The notes: generated by a model not told the origin, from the sequence alone. Counted from the stretch's first letter, positions 53,745-63,101 are shown. The stretch: DNA of 64,000 bases from Hyphomicrobiales bacterium (GCA_900470775.1 UCBZ01000006.1:1-64000), one strand, 5' to 3'. Numbers and translations: made by a program.

Positions 53745-55346
53745 ATGAAACCTCGTTTTCTTCACGTGGCCGCCATCCTGCTCGGGGTCTCGACGCTGGC
53801 GCTGGGCGCGGCCGAGGCCCGGCCGCTGAAATGGGCCGCTGCCGGCGATGCCCTCACGATCGATCCGCATGGCCAGAACGAAGGTCCCACGACCTCGCTC
53901 AACCAGCACATCTACGAAAGCCTGACCGAGCGCGACCATGCCGGCAAGCTCCTGCCTCTGCTCGCCAGTTCCTGGCGCGTGCTGCCGGACGATCCGACGA
54001 CCTGGGAGTTCAAGCTCGAATCGGGCGTCAAATTCCACGACGGCGCGGCCTTCACGGCCGATGACGTGGTCTTCTCCTATGAGCGCGCCATGCAGCCGAC
54101 CTCCGACTTCAAGGGCTATCTGACCTCGGTCGAGAAGGTCAGCAAGGTCGACGACCTGACGGTGCGGATCAAGACCAAGGGGCCGAACCCGCTGCTGGTC
54201 AACAACACCTCCTCGATCCGGATCATGAGCAAGGCCTGGGCCGAGAAGAACGGCGCCACCAAGGCGCAGGATTTCAAGAACAAGGAAGAGAATTTCGCCG
54301 TCCGCAACGCCAACGGCACCGGCCCCTTCACACTGGTCTCGCGCGAGGCGGACGTGAAGACCGTGATGAAGCGCAACGACGCCTACTGGAACAAGGCCAA
54401 GGTGCCGCTCGAGATCACCGAGCTGACCCTGTTGCCAATCAAGCAGGACGCCACCCGCGTCGCGGCGCTGCTCTCGGGCGAGGTCGACTTCGTCCAGGAC
54501 GTGCCGGTGCAGGACATCGCCAGGCTGAAGACCCAGCCCAAGCTCAGGGTCAATTCGGGCGCCGAGAACCGGACCATCTTCTTCGGCATGGACGTCGCCT
54601 CTGCCGATCTGAAGGGCGACGACGTTCAGGGCAAGAACCCCTTTGCCGACAAGCGCGTTCGCCAAGCCATGAACATGGCGATCAACCGCCCGGCGATCCA
54701 GCGCGTCGTGATGCGCGGCGAGTCGGTGCCAACCGGCGTGATCATGCCGCCCTTCGTCAATGGCTGGACGAAGGAACTGGATGCGGCCCCGCCGACCGAC
54801 GTCGCCAAGGCCAAGGCGCTGTTGGCGGAAGCCGGCTATCCCACCGGCTTCTCGACGACGCTGCACTGCCCCAATGACCGCTACGTCAACGACGAGGGCA
54901 TCTGCCAGGCAGCGGTCGGCATGTTCGGCCAGATCGGCATCAAGGTGAACCTGGTCTCGCAGTCGAAGTCGATCCACTTCAACCTGATCCAGAAGAACCC
55001 GGCGGAGACCGAGTTCTACCTCGTCGGCTGGGGCGTCCCGACCTACGATTCCGACTACATCTTCTCCTACATGTATCATTCCCGCACGGGCTCGCAGGGC
55101 TCCTGGAACGCCACCGGCTTCAAGGATGCCGAGGTCGATGCGATGATTCAGTCGCTCTCCCGGGAGGTCGATATCCCCAAGCGCGACGCGACCATCGCCA
55201 AGCTCTGGACCCGGCTGAAGGACGAGACGATCTACCTGCCGATCCACCATCAGTCGCTGAGCTATGCGATGGGCACCGCGCTCGATATTCCCGTCGACGT
55301 CGGCAACAACCCGAAGCTCAAGATGGTCAGCTTCAAGGGCTCGTAG
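53745..55346 (+). CDS. ABC transporter substrate-binding protein, family 5 (second peptide-type system)
   Basis: A 533-residue SBP_bac_5 protein. Signal peptide about residues 1-25 (ends GAAEARP). The mature protein starts LKWAAAGDALTIDPHGQNEG and has the family block TTWEFKLESGVKFHDGAAFTADDVVFSYE. GGGAGGCA-like Shine-Dalgarno sequence precedes the ATG. It supplies ligand to the permeases at 55531 and 56522. Proteins of this type bind di- or oligopeptides, glutathione or other solutes; the ligand cannot be inferred. Confidence 0.93.
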   Translation: MKPRFLHVAAILLGVSTLALGAAEARPLKWAAAGDALTIDPHGQNEGPTTSLNQHIYESLTERDHAGKLLPLLASSWRVLPDDPTTWEFKLESGVKFHDGAAFTADDVVFSYERAMQPTSDFKGYLTSVEKVSKVDDLTVRIKTKGPNPLLVNNTSSIRIMSKAWAEKNGATKAQDFKNKEENFAVRNANGTGPFTLVSREADVKTVMKRNDAYWNKAKVPLEITELTLLPIKQDATRVAALLSGEVDFVQDVPVQDIARLKTQPKLRVNSGAENRTIFFGMDVASADLKGDDVQGKNPFADKRVRQAMNMAINRPAIQRVVMRGESVPTGVIMPPFVNGWTKELDAAPPTDVAKAKALLAEAGYPTGFSTTLHCPNDRYVNDEGICQAAVGMFGQIGIKVNLVSQSKSIHFNLIQKNPAETEFYLVGWGVPTYDSDYIFSYMYHSRTGSQGSWNATGFKDAEVDAMIQSLSREVDIPKRDATIAKLWTRLKDETIYLPIHHQSLSYAMGTALDIPVDVGNNPKLKMVSFKGS

Positions 55347-55369
55347 GCCAGCGGACCCGAACCTACCCG

Positions 55370-55469
55370 GTCATCCCGGACAAGCCGCTCAGCGGCGCCG
55401 ATCCGGGATCCATGCCTGAGCCGTTCCGGCATGGATCCCGGGTCTGCGCTTCGCTTCGCCCGGGATGAC
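55370..55469. repeat. REP-like 100-base element between binding-protein and permease genes
   Basis: The element is bounded by GTCATCCCGG (55370) and its complement CCGGGATGAC (55460-55469). Inside, GATCCGGGATCCATGCC (55400-55416) pairs with GGCATGGATCCCGGGTC (55428-55444), one mismatch in 17. The right part (GGGTCTGCGCTTCGCTTCGC) recurs at 12461. It is a mobile-type intergenic repeat; it can fold into a long hairpin in the mRNA. Confidence 0.85.
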
Positions 55470-55530
55470 GGCGTCTGTTTTGCAAGGACGGGCAGAATGA
55501 TCTTGCCGATGATCGGAAAGTAACCCCGCG

Positions 55531-56514
55531 ATGCTCGCCTATATCCTGCGCTCGCTGATGCAGGGGCTGGTGGTGATGCTGGCCGTCGCCTTCATCGCCT
55601 TTTCGATGTTCCGCTTCGTCGGTGATCCCGTCGTCAACATGCTCGGCCAGGAGGCGACGCTGCAGGACCGTGCCGAGTTGACTGAGCGGCTGGGCCTGAA
55701 CGATCCCGTTCCGCTGCAGTTCGCCCGCTTCGTCGGCGACGCCGCGCAGGGCGATTTCGGCATCTCCTACCGCCAGGGCCGCAAGGTCTCCTCGCTGATC
55801 CTGGAGCGGTTGCCGGCGACCGTCGAACTCGCGGTACTCTCGGCGATCTTCGCCTTCGTGCTGGGCGTCGCGCTGGGCGTCTACGCCGCGATCCGGCGCG
55901 ACGGCTGGATCGCCAATCTCGTGATGTCGCTCTCGCTGATCGGCGTCAGCCTGCCGACCTTCCTGATCGGCATCGGACTGATCTATATTTTTGCCGTCGA
56001 ACTGCGTTGGCTGCCGTCCTTCGGACGCGGCGACACGGTGGCGCTGGGCTGGTGGACGACCGGCCTGCTGACCGCCAGCGGGCTCAAATCCCTGATCATG
56101 CCGGTGCTGACGCTCGGCTTCCTCCAGCTCACCTTGATCATGCGCCTCGTCCGCTCCGAGATGCTGGAGGTGATGCGGGCCGATTTCATCCGCTTCGCCC
56201 GGGCGCGCGGCATCCCCGAGCGCCGCATCGAGTTCCGCCATGCGCTGCGCAACACGCTGATCCCGGTCATCACCATCGCCGGCGTACAGCTCGGCGGCGT
56301 CATCGCCTTCGCCATCGTCACCGAGACGGTGTTCCAGTGGCCTGGGCTGGGCGCGCTCTTCGTCAACGCCGTGCAGTTCGTCGACGTGCCGGTGATGTCG
56401 GCCTATCTGCTGTTCGTGGCCTTCGTCTTCGTGCTGACCTCGCTCATCGTCGATCTCATCTATGTCGCGCTCGACCCGCGCCTGCGCAGTGGCAATCCGG
56501 CGATGGCGAAGTGA
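55531..56514 (+). CDS. Peptide-type ABC transporter permease, DppB-like (second system)
   Basis: A 327-residue membrane protein with about six helices. The opening MLAYILRSLMQGLVVMLAVAF and the loop FARARGIPERRIEFRHALRNTLIP are typical for DppB/OppB, as is TVFQWPGLGALFVNAVQFVD. Length matches the family. It starts 61 bases after the REP element and is closely followed by the second permease gene at 56522. Confidence 0.93.
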   Translation: MLAYILRSLMQGLVVMLAVAFIAFSMFRFVGDPVVNMLGQEATLQDRAELTERLGLNDPVPLQFARFVGDAAQGDFGISYRQGRKVSSLILERLPATVELAVLSAIFAFVLGVALGVYAAIRRDGWIANLVMSLSLIGVSLPTFLIGIGLIYIFAVELRWLPSFGRGDTVALGWWTTGLLTASGLKSLIMPVLTLGFLQLTLIMRLVRSEMLEVMRADFIRFARARGIPERRIEFRHALRNTLIPVITIAGVQLGGVIAFAIVTETVFQWPGLGALFVNAVQFVDVPVMSAYLLFVAFVFVLTSLIVDLIYVALDPRLRSGNPAMAK

Positions 56515-56521
56515 GGTCGAG

Positions 56522-57469
56522 ATGAGCAGTACCCCGCTTCCCAAGCAGATCGCACCCGGCCGCCTCGCGCGCTGGTGGGATTCCGATCTCGCCTTCTCCT
56601 TCCGCTCCTCGCCGGTGACGGTCGCGGCCACTGTGCTGGCGCTGCTGCTCGTGCTGGCTGCCGTCGCGGCGCCGCTGATCGCGCCCTACGACCCCTTCGA
56701 TCCCGCCTCGCTCGATCTCTCGGACGGCTTCTCGCGGCCGATGGAGCCCAACGAGATCACCGGCAAGGTGTTCTGGCTCGGCTCGGACGCGCAGGGCCGC
56801 GACATCTTCTCGGCCATCCTCTACGGCTCGCGCGTCTCGCTGCTGGTCGGCGCGGCCTCGGTCCTGTTCTCGCTGGTCATCGGCGTCGGCCTCGGGCTGG
56901 TCGCTGGCTACCTCGGCGGCCGCACCGAGGCGCTGATCATGCGCGTCGCCGACGTCCAGCTCTCCTTCCCGGCGATCCTGGTGGCGCTGCTGGTCTTTGG
57001 CGTGGCGCGCGGGCTGATCCCGCCGGCGTTGCAGGAGCGCATGACGCTGCTCGTGCTGGTCGTTGCCATCGGCCTGTCGAACTGGGCGCAATATGCCCGC
57101 ACCGTGCGCGGCTCGACCCTGGTCGAGAAGAACAAGGTCTATGTCGACGCCGCCCGCCTGATCGGCCTCAAGGCCTGGCCGGTGATGCTCAAGCACGTCC
57201 TGCCCAATGTCGCCGGCCCCGTGCTGGTGATCGCCACGATCAACCTGGCGCTTGCCGTCATCGAGGAGGCGACCTTGTCTTTCCTCGGCGTCGGCATGCC
57301 GCCCACGCAACCATCGCTGGGCACGCTGATCCGCTTCGGCCAGCAATATCTCTTCTCCGGCGAGTGGTGGATTCTGCTGTTTCCCTCGCTCGTGCTGGTG
57401 CTGCTCGCCTTGTCGATCAACCTGTTCGGCGACTGGCTGCGCGACGCTCTCAACCCAAAATTGAGGTGA
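56522..57469 (+). CDS. Peptide-type ABC transporter permease, DppC-like (second system)
   Basis: A 315-residue membrane protein of the DppC class. WLGSDAQGRDIFSAILYGSR and the EAA loop AARLIGLKAWPVMLKHVLPN are diagnostic; PPTQPSLGTLIRFGQQYLFSGEWW occurs near the C-terminus. It forms the channel with the 55531 permease. The N-terminal tail of about 35 residues is cytosolic. The ATG at 56522 follows the previous stop by seven bases with GAGGTCGAG as ribosome-binding site. Confidence 0.93.
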   Translation: MSSTPLPKQIAPGRLARWWDSDLAFSFRSSPVTVAATVLALLLVLAAVAAPLIAPYDPFDPASLDLSDGFSRPMEPNEITGKVFWLGSDAQGRDIFSAILYGSRVSLLVGAASVLFSLVIGVGLGLVAGYLGGRTEALIMRVADVQLSFPAILVALLVFGVARGLIPPALQERMTLLVLVVAIGLSNWAQYARTVRGSTLVEKNKVYVDAARLIGLKAWPVMLKHVLPNVAGPVLVIATINLALAVIEEATLSFLGVGMPPTQPSLGTLIRFGQQYLFSGEWWILLFPSLVLVLLALSINLFGDWLRDALNPKLR

Positions 57470-57474
57470 GCGCT

Positions 57475-58500
57475 ATGCAGTCCGAGGCAGCCATCCCTGT
57501 CCTCTCCGTCCGCGATCTCACGGTCGAGTTCGTCACCCGTCGCGGCACCCTGCGCGCGCTCGATCGCGTCTCCTTTGACGTGGCGCGCGGCGAGGTGCTC
57601 GGCGTCGTCGGCGAATCCGGCGCCGGCAAGTCGGTGACGGGTTCGGCGATCATCGGCCTGATCGACCCGCCCGGCCGGATCGCCGGCGGCGAGGTCGTGC
57701 TCTCCGGCGAGCGCATCGACAACCTGCCTGATGAAGCGATGCGGAAGGTTCGCGGCCGGCGCATCGGCATGATCTTCCAGGACCCGCTGACCAGCCTGAA
57801 CCCGCTTTACCGCATCAGCGAGCAGCTGATCGAGACGATCCGCGTCCATACCGACCTCAGCGCCGCGCAGGCCCGTGCCCGCGCCATCGCCCTGCTCGAC
57901 GAGGTCGGCATCCCCGCGCCCGAACGCCGCATCGACAGCTATCCGCACGAATTCTCCGGCGGGATGCGCCAGCGCGTCGTGATCGCGCTCGCGCTCTGCG
58001 CCGAGCCGGATTTCATCATCGCCGACGAGCCGACCACCGCGCTCGACGTCTCCGTGCAGGCGCAGATCATTGCGCTGATCAAGCGGCTCTGTAAGGAGCG
58101 CGGCACCTCGGTCATGCTCGTCACCCACGACATGGGCGTCATCGCTGAAACCGCCGACCGCGTCGCCGTGATGTATGCCGGCCGCGTCGCCGAGATCGGC
58201 CCGGTCCGCGACGTCGTGAAAGCGCCGCTGCACCCCTATGCGAAGGGGCTGATGGGCGCGATCCCCTCGCTCGAGGGCGAGGCGAAACGGCTCGTCCAGA
58301 TACCCGGCACGATGCCGCGGCTCTCGGCCATCCCGCCCGGCTGCGCCTTCAACCCGCGCTGCGCGCAGGTTTTTGCGCGCTGCCATGTCGAGCAGCCCGA
58401 ACTGATCGCGGTCGGAGACCGCAGGGTCGCCTGCCACCTCTACGATATGCCTCAGTCCCTGCACGACGCCTCGCACGGCAAGCCGGAGATCGCAGCGTGA
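57475..58500 (+). CDS. Peptide-type ABC transporter ATP-binding protein, DppD-like (second system)
   Basis: A 341-residue ABC ATPase. Walker A GESGAGKSVTGSAI, Q-loop IFQDPLTSLNPLYR, signature FSGGMRQR and Walker B FIIADEPTTALD are intact. The C-terminal Cys-containing segment CAFNPRCAQVFARC is the typical DppD cluster. AGGTGAG precedes the ATG. Its last codons overlap the next gene by four bases (GTGA). Confidence 0.93.
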   Translation: MQSEAAIPVLSVRDLTVEFVTRRGTLRALDRVSFDVARGEVLGVVGESGAGKSVTGSAIIGLIDPPGRIAGGEVVLSGERIDNLPDEAMRKVRGRRIGMIFQDPLTSLNPLYRISEQLIETIRVHTDLSAAQARARAIALLDEVGIPAPERRIDSYPHEFSGGMRQRVVIALALCAEPDFIIADEPTTALDVSVQAQIIALIKRLCKERGTSVMLVTHDMGVIAETADRVAVMYAGRVAEIGPVRDVVKAPLHPYAKGLMGAIPSLEGEAKRLVQIPGTMPRLSAIPPGCAFNPRCAQVFARCHVEQPELIAVGDRRVACHLYDMPQSLHDASHGKPEIAA

Positions 58501-59504
58501 GCCAGCCTCCCGCCGAACCGCCCTTTGTCGAGGTCCGCGACCTCAGGCGTATCTTCGACGTCTCGAAGCCCTGGCTCAACCGGATGCTGGAGAACGCGCC
58601 GCGGCAATATCTTAGGGCTGTCGACGGTGTCTCCTTCGACATCCGCAAGGGCGAGACCTTCGCCCTTGTCGGCGAATCCGGCTCGGGCAAATCGACGGTG
58701 GCGCGCATGGTCGTGGGACTGCTGCCGCCCTCCGACGGCACGGTCACGATCGCCGGCGTCTCGATGAATGACGTCGCGGTCGCCCAGGAGCGCCAGCGCC
58801 TGCGCCGCCGCATCCAGATGATCTTCCAGGACCCTTACGCCTCGCTCAATCCGCGCTGGCGCGTCGGGCGGATCATCGCCGAGCCGATCCGCGCCTTCGA
58901 CATCGTCGCGGGCGAGGCGGCGATCGAGGCTCGCGTCGGCGAATTGCTGACGCTGGTCGGCCTCCACGCCGACGACCGCATCAAGTTCCCGCATGAATTC
59001 TCCGGCGGCCAGCGCCAGCGCATCGCGATTGCCCGCGCGCTCGCCTCCAATGCCGAGTTCATCGTCTGCGACGAGCCGACCTCGGCGCTCGACGTCTCGG
59101 TCCAGGCGCAGATCCTCAACCTGATGCGCGACCTGCAGGAGCAGTTCGGGCTGACCTATCTGTTCATCTCGCACAACCTCGCCGTGGTCCGGCACATGGC
59201 GACGCGGATCGGCGTGATGTATCTCGGCCGCTTCGTCGAGGTCTCGGAGAGCCGCCAGCTCTTCTCGAACCCGCGCCATCCCTACACCCGCATGCTGCTC
59301 GACGCGGTGCCCGACCTCGCCATGACCGGAAAGTCGCGCGAAGGCGTGAAGGGCGAGATCCCCAACCCGATCAGCCCACCCGCGGGCTGCACCTTCCACC
59401 CGCGCTGCCCGCTGGTCTTCGATCGCTGCCGGGTCGAGCCGCCGCCCGTCATCGACGGCGTCGCCTGCCATGCCGTGAACCAGGGCCGCGAGGCGGCAGC
59501 CTGA
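58497..59504 (+). CDS. Peptide-type ABC transporter ATP-binding protein, DppF-like (second system)
   Basis: A 335-residue ABC ATPase. Walker A GESGSGKSTVARM, Q-loop IFQDPYASLNPRW, signature FSGGQRQR and Walker B FIVCDEPTSALD are clear, and the C-terminus has CTFHPRCPLVFDRC. It begins with GTG overlapping the previous stop. An N-terminal insert (SKPWLNRMLENAPRQY) before the Walker A is usual in DppF-like proteins. It closes the second importer operon. Confidence 0.93.
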   Translation: MSQPPAEPPFVEVRDLRRIFDVSKPWLNRMLENAPRQYLRAVDGVSFDIRKGETFALVGESGSGKSTVARMVVGLLPPSDGTVTIAGVSMNDVAVAQERQRLRRRIQMIFQDPYASLNPRWRVGRIIAEPIRAFDIVAGEAAIEARVGELLTLVGLHADDRIKFPHEFSGGQRQRIAIARALASNAEFIVCDEPTSALDVSVQAQILNLMRDLQEQFGLTYLFISHNLAVVRHMATRIGVMYLGRFVEVSESRQLFSNPRHPYTRMLLDAVPDLAMTGKSREGVKGEIPNPISPPAGCTFHPRCPLVFDRCRVEPPPVIDGVACHAVNQGREAAA

Positions 59505-59512
59505 AGCCAAGC

Positions 59513-60760
59513 TCAGGCGTTCGTGCCAGCCTTGGGGCGGCTGGTGCCGGCAGGCTTCAGCGGCAGCGGCGCGACCGGGCGATCGGTGCGATATTGCCCG
59601 CGCGCGATCGCGCCGAACATCAGCACGACCGCTGTCAGCGTCATCAGCCACCAGGGCTGCAAAGTCGCAAAGCCAAGCGCGCTGAGCGCAAACGCGGTGG
59701 TGAAGGCGGCAACGCCGCCGGCCGCCAGCGCGCCGGGCATGCGCCCCGCCGCGCGGATCGCGAAATACAGGCAGGACGAGGCGGCCGCCGCGCCGACGAC
59801 GCCGAGTTCATACCAGGTCTCGAACAGCAGCGTCGTCGGCGCCGGTTGCGGCAGGGCGCCGATCATCCGGCCGCGCAGCACGGTGTCGAGCCCGTGTCCG
59901 GTGACGAGGCGGAAGGGTTCGCGGCTGACGACGTCGGCCCAGATCGCCAGCGATTGCGCGAAGTCGCCCGATCCCTGCGGAAAGCTGGAGATGATCGGCA
60001 TCGCCAGGAAGGGCAGCAGCGGCGCGATCAGCATCAGCCCGGCGATGATCGCGGCGATGATGCTCGAGGCCGTCTCGCGATCGGCGCTGACGGCCCCGAA
60101 GGCGACGGCCCCGCAGATCATCGCGACGGCTTCGCCGTCCTCGAAGCGCGTCAGCGCGAGCAGGCCGACGACGAGTGCAAGCCCGACCGCGCTCAGGCCC
60201 CGTTCGCGCGAGAGCAGCCAGGCCAGAGCGGGCCAGGCCATGATCAGGATGACGCTGATGCCGCGCTCGACCCCTGCATCGGTGTCGGCGTGGCGCAGTG
60301 CCGCGATCACGATCAGTGCCAGCGCGAAGGCCCCTGCAATGCCGGTGCCCAGCGCCGCGAGATTGAGATTCGAGGCGCGCATTCGCTCCGGCAGCGCCGC
60401 ATTGCCGCAAAAGCCGAGCACGACGGCGAGCACGAGATTGCCGGCCTTCTCTGTCGCCGAGGCGGTGAAGGGGCTCCAGACCAGCGACAGCGCCGCCCAG
60501 CCGGCAAGGCCGATCAGGATCATGCCGGGCAGGCTCAGCAGCGAGCGCTTCAGCGTCGCGCCGAACCCGCGCGGGTCCTCGATCAGTGCCGCAATGACCA
60601 GCAGCACGACTCCGATCGGCGCGAGCACGACGGCGGCGCGGCGCGAGACCAGCGAGGCGATCGGCAGCACGAGCGCCAGCGTGCCGAAGCCGATACGGCG
60701 CAGCAGCAGGGCCGCGTCGGCGGCGGGGTCGAGCGGGGTCTGGGCGCGGCGATGGGACAT
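59513..60760 (-). CDS. Polytopic membrane protein, O-antigen ligase/polymerase-like
   Basis: A 415-residue protein with about ten hydrophobic segments and a large central loop (about residues 270-300: GHGLDTVLRGRMIGALPQPAP) before TLLFETWYELGVVGAAAAS. The arrangement and the LFETWYELGVVG block resemble O-antigen ligase/Wzy-type proteins, which join polysaccharide repeats in the periplasm. Sequence similarity in this group is weak, so the call is tentative. It is convergent with the ABC operon (eight bases between stops). No other polysaccharide gene is adjacent. Confidence 0.7.
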   Translation of the reverse strand: MSHRRAQTPLDPAADAALLLRRIGFGTLALVLPIASLVSRRAAVVLAPIGVVLLVIAALIEDPRGFGATLKRSLLSLPGMILIGLAGWAALSLVWSPFTASATEKAGNLVLAVVLGFCGNAALPERMRASNLNLAALGTGIAGAFALALIVIAALRHADTDAGVERGISVILIMAWPALAWLLSRERGLSAVGLALVVGLLALTRFEDGEAVAMICGAVAFGAVSADRETASSIIAAIIAGLMLIAPLLPFLAMPIISSFPQGSGDFAQSLAIWADVVSREPFRLVTGHGLDTVLRGRMIGALPQPAPTTLLFETWYELGVVGAAAASSCLYFAIRAAGRMPGALAAGGVAAFTTAFALSALGFATLQPWWLMTLTAVVLMFGAIARGQYRTDRPVAPLPLKPAGTSRPKAGTNA

Positions 60761-60828
60761 GGATTGAAAGACCGAACGAAGCTCTCCGCCGGAAAACGCG
60801 TCGGAGCAGGAAAAGCGTCGAAGATAGA

Positions 60829-60944
60829 ACGGTTTTACCGTAACCGGCCGGCGCGGGCGCGACTGTAGGGCCCGCGCAACACTGCGTCAGCATCTCGTAT
60901 GACTCCGCCTGCGACGAAAGCGCTCTGGCCGCAGACGCGCTTTC
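60829..60944. promoter_or_regulatory. Three inverted repeats in the gap before the DUF2478 gene
   Basis: ACGGT-TTT-ACCGT (60829-60841), GCGCGGGC-N11-GCCCGCGC (60851-60877) and GAAAGCGC-N13-GCGCTTTC (60916-60944). The last ends 31 bases before the DUF2478 start. The GC-rich one may be a terminator-like or attenuator stem; the others are operator candidates. The 215-base gap has no gene. Confidence 0.55.
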
Positions 60945-60975
60945 ATGGCGAGCCTTTTCGTGGGATGACGTCGTC

Positions 60976-61491
60976 ATGACGCTGCTGGCCGCCATCCCCT
61001 ATTCCTCCGGGTTCCAGATCGACGGGTTCATGGCCGGCCTCGCGCATCGCCTGAAGGGGCGGGGGCTACGGCTGGGCGGCGTCGTGCAGCACAATGACGG
61101 GGCCTGCGAGCAGGGCTGCCTGTCGATGGCGCTGGAGGATCTTGCCAGCGGGGTCCGCTTTCCGATCAGCGAGAACCGTGGCGCGGCGTCCGCCGGATGC
61201 AGGCTCGACGCGAGCGGCCTTGCCGCGGCCGGCGGCGCTCTGACAGCCGCTCTGGCCGGCGAGACCGATCTCGTCATCGTCAACAAGTTCGGCCGCCAGG
61301 AAATGCTCGGCCAGGGCCTGCGCCAGGAGATCGCCGCGGCACTGATGGCCGGCGTCCCGCTGCTGATCGCCGTGCGGCAGGATTTCCTGGCCGCCTGGCG
61401 CGAATTCGCCGGCGAGGACTGGACCGAACTTCCCAGCGAGGAGGACGCGATCGAGGCCTGGGCGCTCTCGCTGGCCCGGGTCACCGCCTGA
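60976..61491 (+). CDS. DUF2478 domain protein (molybdenum-linked nucleotide-binding type)
   Basis: A 171-residue protein. NDGACEQGCLSMALEDLASG, LDASGLAAAGGAL and LVIVNKFGRQEMLGQGLRQEI are the DUF2478 blocks. The NKFGRQE region resembles the N/TKxD-type part of nucleotide-binding proteins, but there is no clear P-loop. DUF2478 genes often sit next to molybdenum-cofactor or molybdate-transport genes, as here with fdhD and mobA. Function is not established. fdhD follows 23 bases later. Confidence 0.85.
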   Translation: MTLLAAIPYSSGFQIDGFMAGLAHRLKGRGLRLGGVVQHNDGACEQGCLSMALEDLASGVRFPISENRGAASAGCRLDASGLAAAGGALTAALAGETDLVIVNKFGRQEMLGQGLRQEIAAALMAGVPLLIAVRQDFLAAWREFAGEDWTELPSEEDAIEAWALSLARVTA

Positions 61492-61514
61492 TCGCCGCCC
61501 CAGGAGCAGCCATC

Positions 61515-62408
61515 ATGGCGCAGGATATGAGCTTTCTCGACGACTATCTCGTCCGGCCCGACCCGCAGGCTCCGCGCCTCGGCGCGACCGTCTCCGGCAT
61601 CGACCAGACGGGTGCGACGGTCGAGACCCGCGTCGTTACCGAACGGGCGCTGACGCTCTATCTGAACGCGCAGGAGATCGTCACGATGATGACGATCGGC
61701 GACCATCCGGATTCCCTGGCGCTCGGCTATCTGCTGAACCAGAACATGCTGAAGCGCGGCGATGTCGTCGATGCCGTCGATTATGACGAGGAGCTCGAGG
61801 TCGTAGTGGTGCGCACGCCGGAGCGCACCAATTTCGAGGAGAAGTTGAAGAAGAAGACGCTGACCTCGGGCTGTGCCCAGGGCACCGCCTTTGGGGACCT
61901 GATGGAGGCCATCGATGAAATCGAGCTGCCCAAGGCGGAATTGCGCACGAGCTGGCTCTATGCGCTGACGAAGAAGATCAACACCACGCCTTCGCTCTAT
62001 CTGGAGGCCGGGGCGATCCATGGCTGCGTGCTCTGCGAGGCCGACAAGCCCTTGGTCTATATGGAGGATGTCGGCCGGCACAACGCCGTCGACAAGGTCG
62101 CCGGCTGGATGTTCCGCAACGATGTCGATCCGGCGAAGATGATCTTCTACACCACCGGTCGCCTGACCTCGGAAATGGTGATCAAGACCGTGCGCATGGG
62201 CATCCCCGTGCTGGTCTCGCGCTCGGGCTTCACCGAATGGGGCGTCGAACTCGCCCGCAAGGCCGGTCTTACCCTGATCGGCCGCGCACGCGGCAAGCGC
62301 TTCGTCGCGCTGGCGGGAGAAGAGAACATCGTCTTCGACCAGGATCCTGACAGCGTCGAGGAGGAGGGCGGCAGGAGCCGACGCAAGGGCGCCGATCGCG
62401 ATGACTGA
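61515..62408 (+). CDS. fdhD: Formate dehydrogenase accessory sulfurtransferase
   Basis: A 297-residue FdhD protein that moves sulfur from IscS to the molybdenum cofactor before it enters formate dehydrogenase. Recognisable blocks are [31 protein letters not shown] and [15 protein letters not shown]. The catalytic loop has Cys120 followed by A-Q-G, so the second Cys of the E. coli CxxC is missing; a CVLC pair occurs later at residues 171-174. The C-terminal 25 residues are charged and likely disordered. It overlaps mobA by eight bases. Confidence 0.94.
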   Translation: MAQDMSFLDDYLVRPDPQAPRLGATVSGIDQTGATVETRVVTERALTLYLNAQEIVTMMTIGDHPDSLALGYLLNQNMLKRGDVVDAVDYDEELEVVVVRTPERTNFEEKLKKKTLTSGCAQGTAFGDLMEAIDEIELPKAELRTSWLYALTKKINTTPSLYLEAGAIHGCVLCEADKPLVYMEDVGRHNAVDKVAGWMFRNDVDPAKMIFYTTGRLTSEMVIKTVRMGIPVLVSRSGFTEWGVELARKAGLTLIGRARGKRFVALAGEENIVFDQDPDSVEEEGGRSRRKGADRDD

Positions 62409-63030
62409 TACGCTCCCAACCCTCGGCCTGCTCCTCGCCGGCGGTCTCGCCCGCCGCATGGGCGGCGGCGACAAGCCGTTGCGGACCATCGCAGGCAAGA
62501 CCATCCTCGCCCATGTCATCGAACGCCTAGCGCCCCAATGCGAGAGCCTGCTGGTCAACGCCAACGGTGATCCCGCCCGCTTTGCCGACTACGGCCTGCC
62601 GGTCGTCGCCGACCGCGTGCCCGATTTTGCCGGCCCGCTCGCCGGCATCCTCGCCGGGCTCGACTGGATGGCGGCGAACCGACCGGAGCTGGACTGGCTC
62701 GTCAGCGTCGCCGCCGACACACCCTTCATCCCGCATGATCTCGTCGCCCGCCTGCACGAGGCGCGCGAGGCGGAAAGCGTCCCGCTCGCCTGCGCCGCCT
62801 CGGGCGGCTGGACCCACCCCGTCATGGGGCTCTGGCCGGTGTCGCTGCGCGAAGATCTGCGCCATGCCCTGACCGTCGAGGACGAGCGCAAGATCGACCG
62901 CTGGACCGCCCGCCATGGCTGCGCCAGAGCGGAATGGCCGGCCGTGCCGGTCGATCCCTTCTTCAACGCCAACAAGCCCGATGATCTGGCCGAGGCCGAG
63001 CGGCTTTTCGTCACCCTGCCGCGCGCTTGA
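62401..63030 (+). CDS. mobA: Molybdenum cofactor guanylyltransferase
   Basis: A 209-residue enzyme that attaches GMP to molybdopterin to give bis-MGD, the cofactor form used by formate dehydrogenase. The GTP-binding [18 protein letters not shown] is at the N-terminus; [20 protein letters not shown] and [14 protein letters not shown] follow, and [14 protein letters not shown] is near the end. It overlaps the fdhD 3' end, supporting a shared role in Mo-enzyme assembly. Confidence 0.95.
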   Translation: MTDTLPTLGLLLAGGLARRMGGGDKPLRTIAGKTILAHVIERLAPQCESLLVNANGDPARFADYGLPVVADRVPDFAGPLAGILAGLDWMAANRPELDWLVSVAADTPFIPHDLVARLHEAREAESVPLACAASGGWTHPVMGLWPVSLREDLRHALTVEDERKIDRWTARHGCARAEWPAVPVDPFFNANKPDDLAEAERLFVTLPRA

Positions 63031-63101
63031 TCCCGCCCGCGCCCGTCGCTATCTCCTAGGGATAAGGACAGCTTATCGCTGCCAAAAATTGGGGGAAGAC
63101 C

